From assembly GCA_023213235.1 (NCBI GenBank), contig CP096137.1, forward strand, positions 2,063,047-2,127,046: a stretch of DNA of 64,000 bases, read 5' to 3'. The stretch is from Elusimicrobiota bacterium. Lineage in GTDB: Bacteria > Elusimicrobiota > Elusimicrobia > UBA1565 > UBA9628. This document shows, one piece after another, positions 62,367-64,000 of the stretch; the first letter of the stretch is position 1; every line of letters starts with the position of its first letter. A program made the translations under genes and the position numbers. Below the pieces are notes generated by a model that searched no databases, was not told where the DNA came from, and saw only the letters and a list, made by a program, of their open reading frames with translations.

Positions 62367-64000
62367 TCACAGCATGTCGTAAGGGTCGGCGTCGAGCGTG
62401 AGCTTGACGGAGGAAGGCAGCGGGCAGCCGCGCGCGGCCTTGAGCGCGGCCTCGGCGTCGGCGGAGGGGACCTTCACGAGAACGTGGTCGCGGAACTTGC
62501 CGCGCACCTGGCGCAGGAGCGCGGGCGCGGGGCCGACCACGTCGGCTCCCGGCAGCGCGGCGCGCAGCGCGTCGGCCCAGGCGGACGCGGCCTCCGCGAG
62601 CCTGGCCTCGTCGGGCCCGGCGAGCACGGCCCGGATGAGGCCTCCGGCCGGCGGGTACGCGAGTTCGGAGCGCGCCGCGAGCTCCGCGTCCGCCCAGGCC
62701 CCGTAGTCGCCGTGGGCGGCGCCCTTGATCGCTTCGTGCTCGGGCGACAGCGTCTGAAGCAGAACCTCTCCCGGCTTGTCGGCGCGTCCCGCGCGGCCGG
62801 CGACCTGCGCCAGCAGCTGCATCGTGCGCTCCGAGGACCGGAAGTCCGGCATGTGCAGCATCGTGTCGGCGTCGACGACGCCGACCAAGGTCACCTCGGG
62901 GAAGTGGAAGCTCTTGGCGACGAGCTTGGTGCCGACGAGCACGTCGGCCTTGCGCGCGCGGAACTTGTCGTAGACCCGCTCCTCGAGCTTGGCCTCCTTC
63001 GACACGGTGTCGCGGTCCATGCGCAGCACGCGCGCCTTCGGCAGGCGGCGCTTGACCTCGGCGGCGACGCGCTGCGTGCCGACGCCGCCGGAGCGGATCG
63101 CCGCGTCGCCGCAGGCCCCGCACTTCTCGGGCGGCGGCCACTTCCCGCCGCAGTGATGGCAGATCAGGATCCAGCCGCCCGTCTCCGGGACCTCGTGCGT
63201 GATCTTGGCCACGCCGCAGTCGGCGCAGCGGTCGATCCAGCGGCATTTGCCGCAGGTCGTCAAGGTCGAGAAGCCGCGGCGGTTGACGAGCAGGATCGAC
63301 TGCTCGCCCTTCGCGAGGCGGTCGGCCATCTTCTCGACGAGCTCGTCGGAAAGAACCTCGCCGAACTTGCCGGGAGGCAAAGTCGTCACGGGCGGGCGCG
63401 GCACGGCGGAGACGCGGTCGGGCATCGCGAGCAGCTCGGCGGCGCCGGTTTTAGTCATGGCCCAGGCTTCGAGACTCGGCGTCGCCGAGCCGAGCACGCA
63501 CAGCGCGCCGAAGGCCATCGCGCGCTCGAGCGCGACCTCCCGCGCGTGGTAGAACGGCGAGTTCGAGTCCTGCTTGAACGACTCGTCCTGCTCCTCGTCG
63601 AGCACGGCCAGGCGCAGGTCCTTGAGCGGGAGCAGGCACGCCGAGCGCGCGCCGACGATCACCTTGACGTCGCCGCGCGCGATCGCCAGCCACGTGCGCC
63701 GACGCTCGCGCAAAGTCAGGCCGGAGTGCCACAGCGCCACGGGCGCGCCGAGCGAGGCCGCGAACTCGTCGAAGAAGGGCCGCGTCAGAGAGATTTCGGG
63801 CAGCAGGAACAGGGCCTGGCCGCCGTCCTTGATCGCGCGGCGGATCAGGCGCATATACACCTCGGTCTTGCCCGAGGCGGGAACTCCGAACAGCAGCGCG
63901 GCCTTGAACGCGCGCGCGTCAAGCAGGGACTCCAGGCGCGAGAGCGACGCGGCCTGGCCCGGCGTGAGCTCGAAGGCTTTCGCCTGCTCGGCGCGCTGAG
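62367..64000 (-). CDS. priA: Primosomal replication-restart helicase PriA (5' end outside window)
   Basis: PriA reloads the replisome at stalled forks. About 544 C-terminal residues are present. They show Walker A in GVPASGKTEVYMRL, Walker B as DEEQ (most PriA have DEEH), LGSATPSLEA (motif III), LLVNRRGFSTLTTCGKC, the paired zinc-binding Cys clusters (CGKCRWIDRCADC and CHHCGGKWPPPEKCGAC), VGTKLVAKSFHFPEVTLVGVVDAD, and QVAGRAGRADKPGEVLLQT. The stop is at 62367-62369. The 51-bp gap to tyrS holds a TAATAT box that could start the downstream operon separately. Confidence 0.95.
   Translation of the reverse strand, partial: QRAEQAKAFELTPGQAASLSRLESLLDARAFKAALLFGVPASGKTEVYMRLIRRAIKDGGQALFLLPEISLTRPFFDEFAASLGAPVALWHSGLTLRERRRTWLAIARGDVKVIVGARSACLLPLKDLRLAVLDEEQDESFKQDSNSPFYHAREVALERAMAFGALCVLGSATPSLEAWAMTKTGAAELLAMPDRVSAVPRPPVTTLPPGKFGEVLSDELVEKMADRLAKGEQSILLVNRRGFSTLTTCGKCRWIDRCADCGVAKITHEVPETGGWILICHHCGGKWPPPEKCGACGDAAIRSGGVGTQRVAAEVKRRLPKARVLRMDRDTVSKEAKLEERVYDKFRARKADVLVGTKLVAKSFHFPEVTLVGVVDADTMLHMPDFRSSERTMQLLAQVAGRAGRADKPGEVLLQTLSPEHEAIKGAAHGDYGAWADAELAARSELAYPPAGGLIRAVLAGPDEARLAEAASAWADALRAALPGADVVGPAPALLRQVRGKFRDHVLVKVPSADAEAALKAARGCPLPSSVKLTLDADPYDML

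Overview
The window is a high-GC chromosomal segment from a Gram-negative (diderm) bacterium. MurE carries the DNPR signature of a meso-diaminopimelate-adding enzyme, and there are outer-membrane-type proteins: a PorV-like barrel, lipoproteins and secreted FN3/FlgD-Ig proteins. The style of the surface proteins (PorV fused to TPR, C-terminal TPNGDGxND modules, a giant secreted repeat fibre) suggests an Elusimicrobiota-like lineage. That assignment is inference; there is no rRNA in the window.

Layout. 1-3.1 kb: end of a membrane protein, mnmG, rsmG and a small membrane protein. 3.1-4.4 kb: a membrane-anchored gluzincin peptidase. 4.5-16.6 kb: a division/cell-wall (dcw) operon with a textbook sigma70 promoter and MraZ boxes, in the order mraZ, rsmH, a 62-aa ORF, an array of five RNA-type hairpins, ftsL, ftsI, murE, murF, mraY, murD, ftsW, murG, surE. 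murC, murB, ddl and ftsQAZ are absent. 16.7-19.6 kb: a small membrane protein divergent from a CRP-family regulator, then aspS. 19.6-23.6 kb (minus strand): a small secreted protein, a long palindrome, an M48 lipoprotein peptidase, an SH3 protein and a CHASE2 adenylate cyclase. 23.7-25 kb: tRNA-Ala(CGC) and an MFS transporter. 25-32.6 kb (minus): one operon encoding an FN3/FlgD-Ig protein, a small FlgD-Ig protein, a PorV-TPR fusion, a histidine kinase, a single-domain response regulator and MltG. 32.69-33.72 kb: an IS30-family element. 33.8-55.3 kb: one gene for a secreted protein of about 7,190 residues, built almost entirely of ten-residue repeats. 55.4-64 kb (minus): a beta-lactamase-fold lipoprotein, an O-antigen-ligase-like protein with TPRs, a degenerate OmpR-type regulator, a methylmalonyl-CoA mutase catalytic subunit, a FecR-domain protein, tyrS and priA (5' end outside the window).

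Sequence quality matters here. About 20 genes, including essential ones, are broken by single-base losses, mostly in G or C runs, and I found no G or C run longer than six. I read these as consensus errors of a long-read assembly and annotate each such gene as one CDS, giving the position of the slip. Corrected lengths assume one base restored per slip, or two where stated.

The most interesting items are the five hairpins with an identical 8-nt loop but different, compensated stems inside the dcw operon; the giant decad-repeat fibre with higher-order tandem duplications; and a recurrent promoter layout in which the -10 box lies exactly six bases before the start codon (leaderless transcription).
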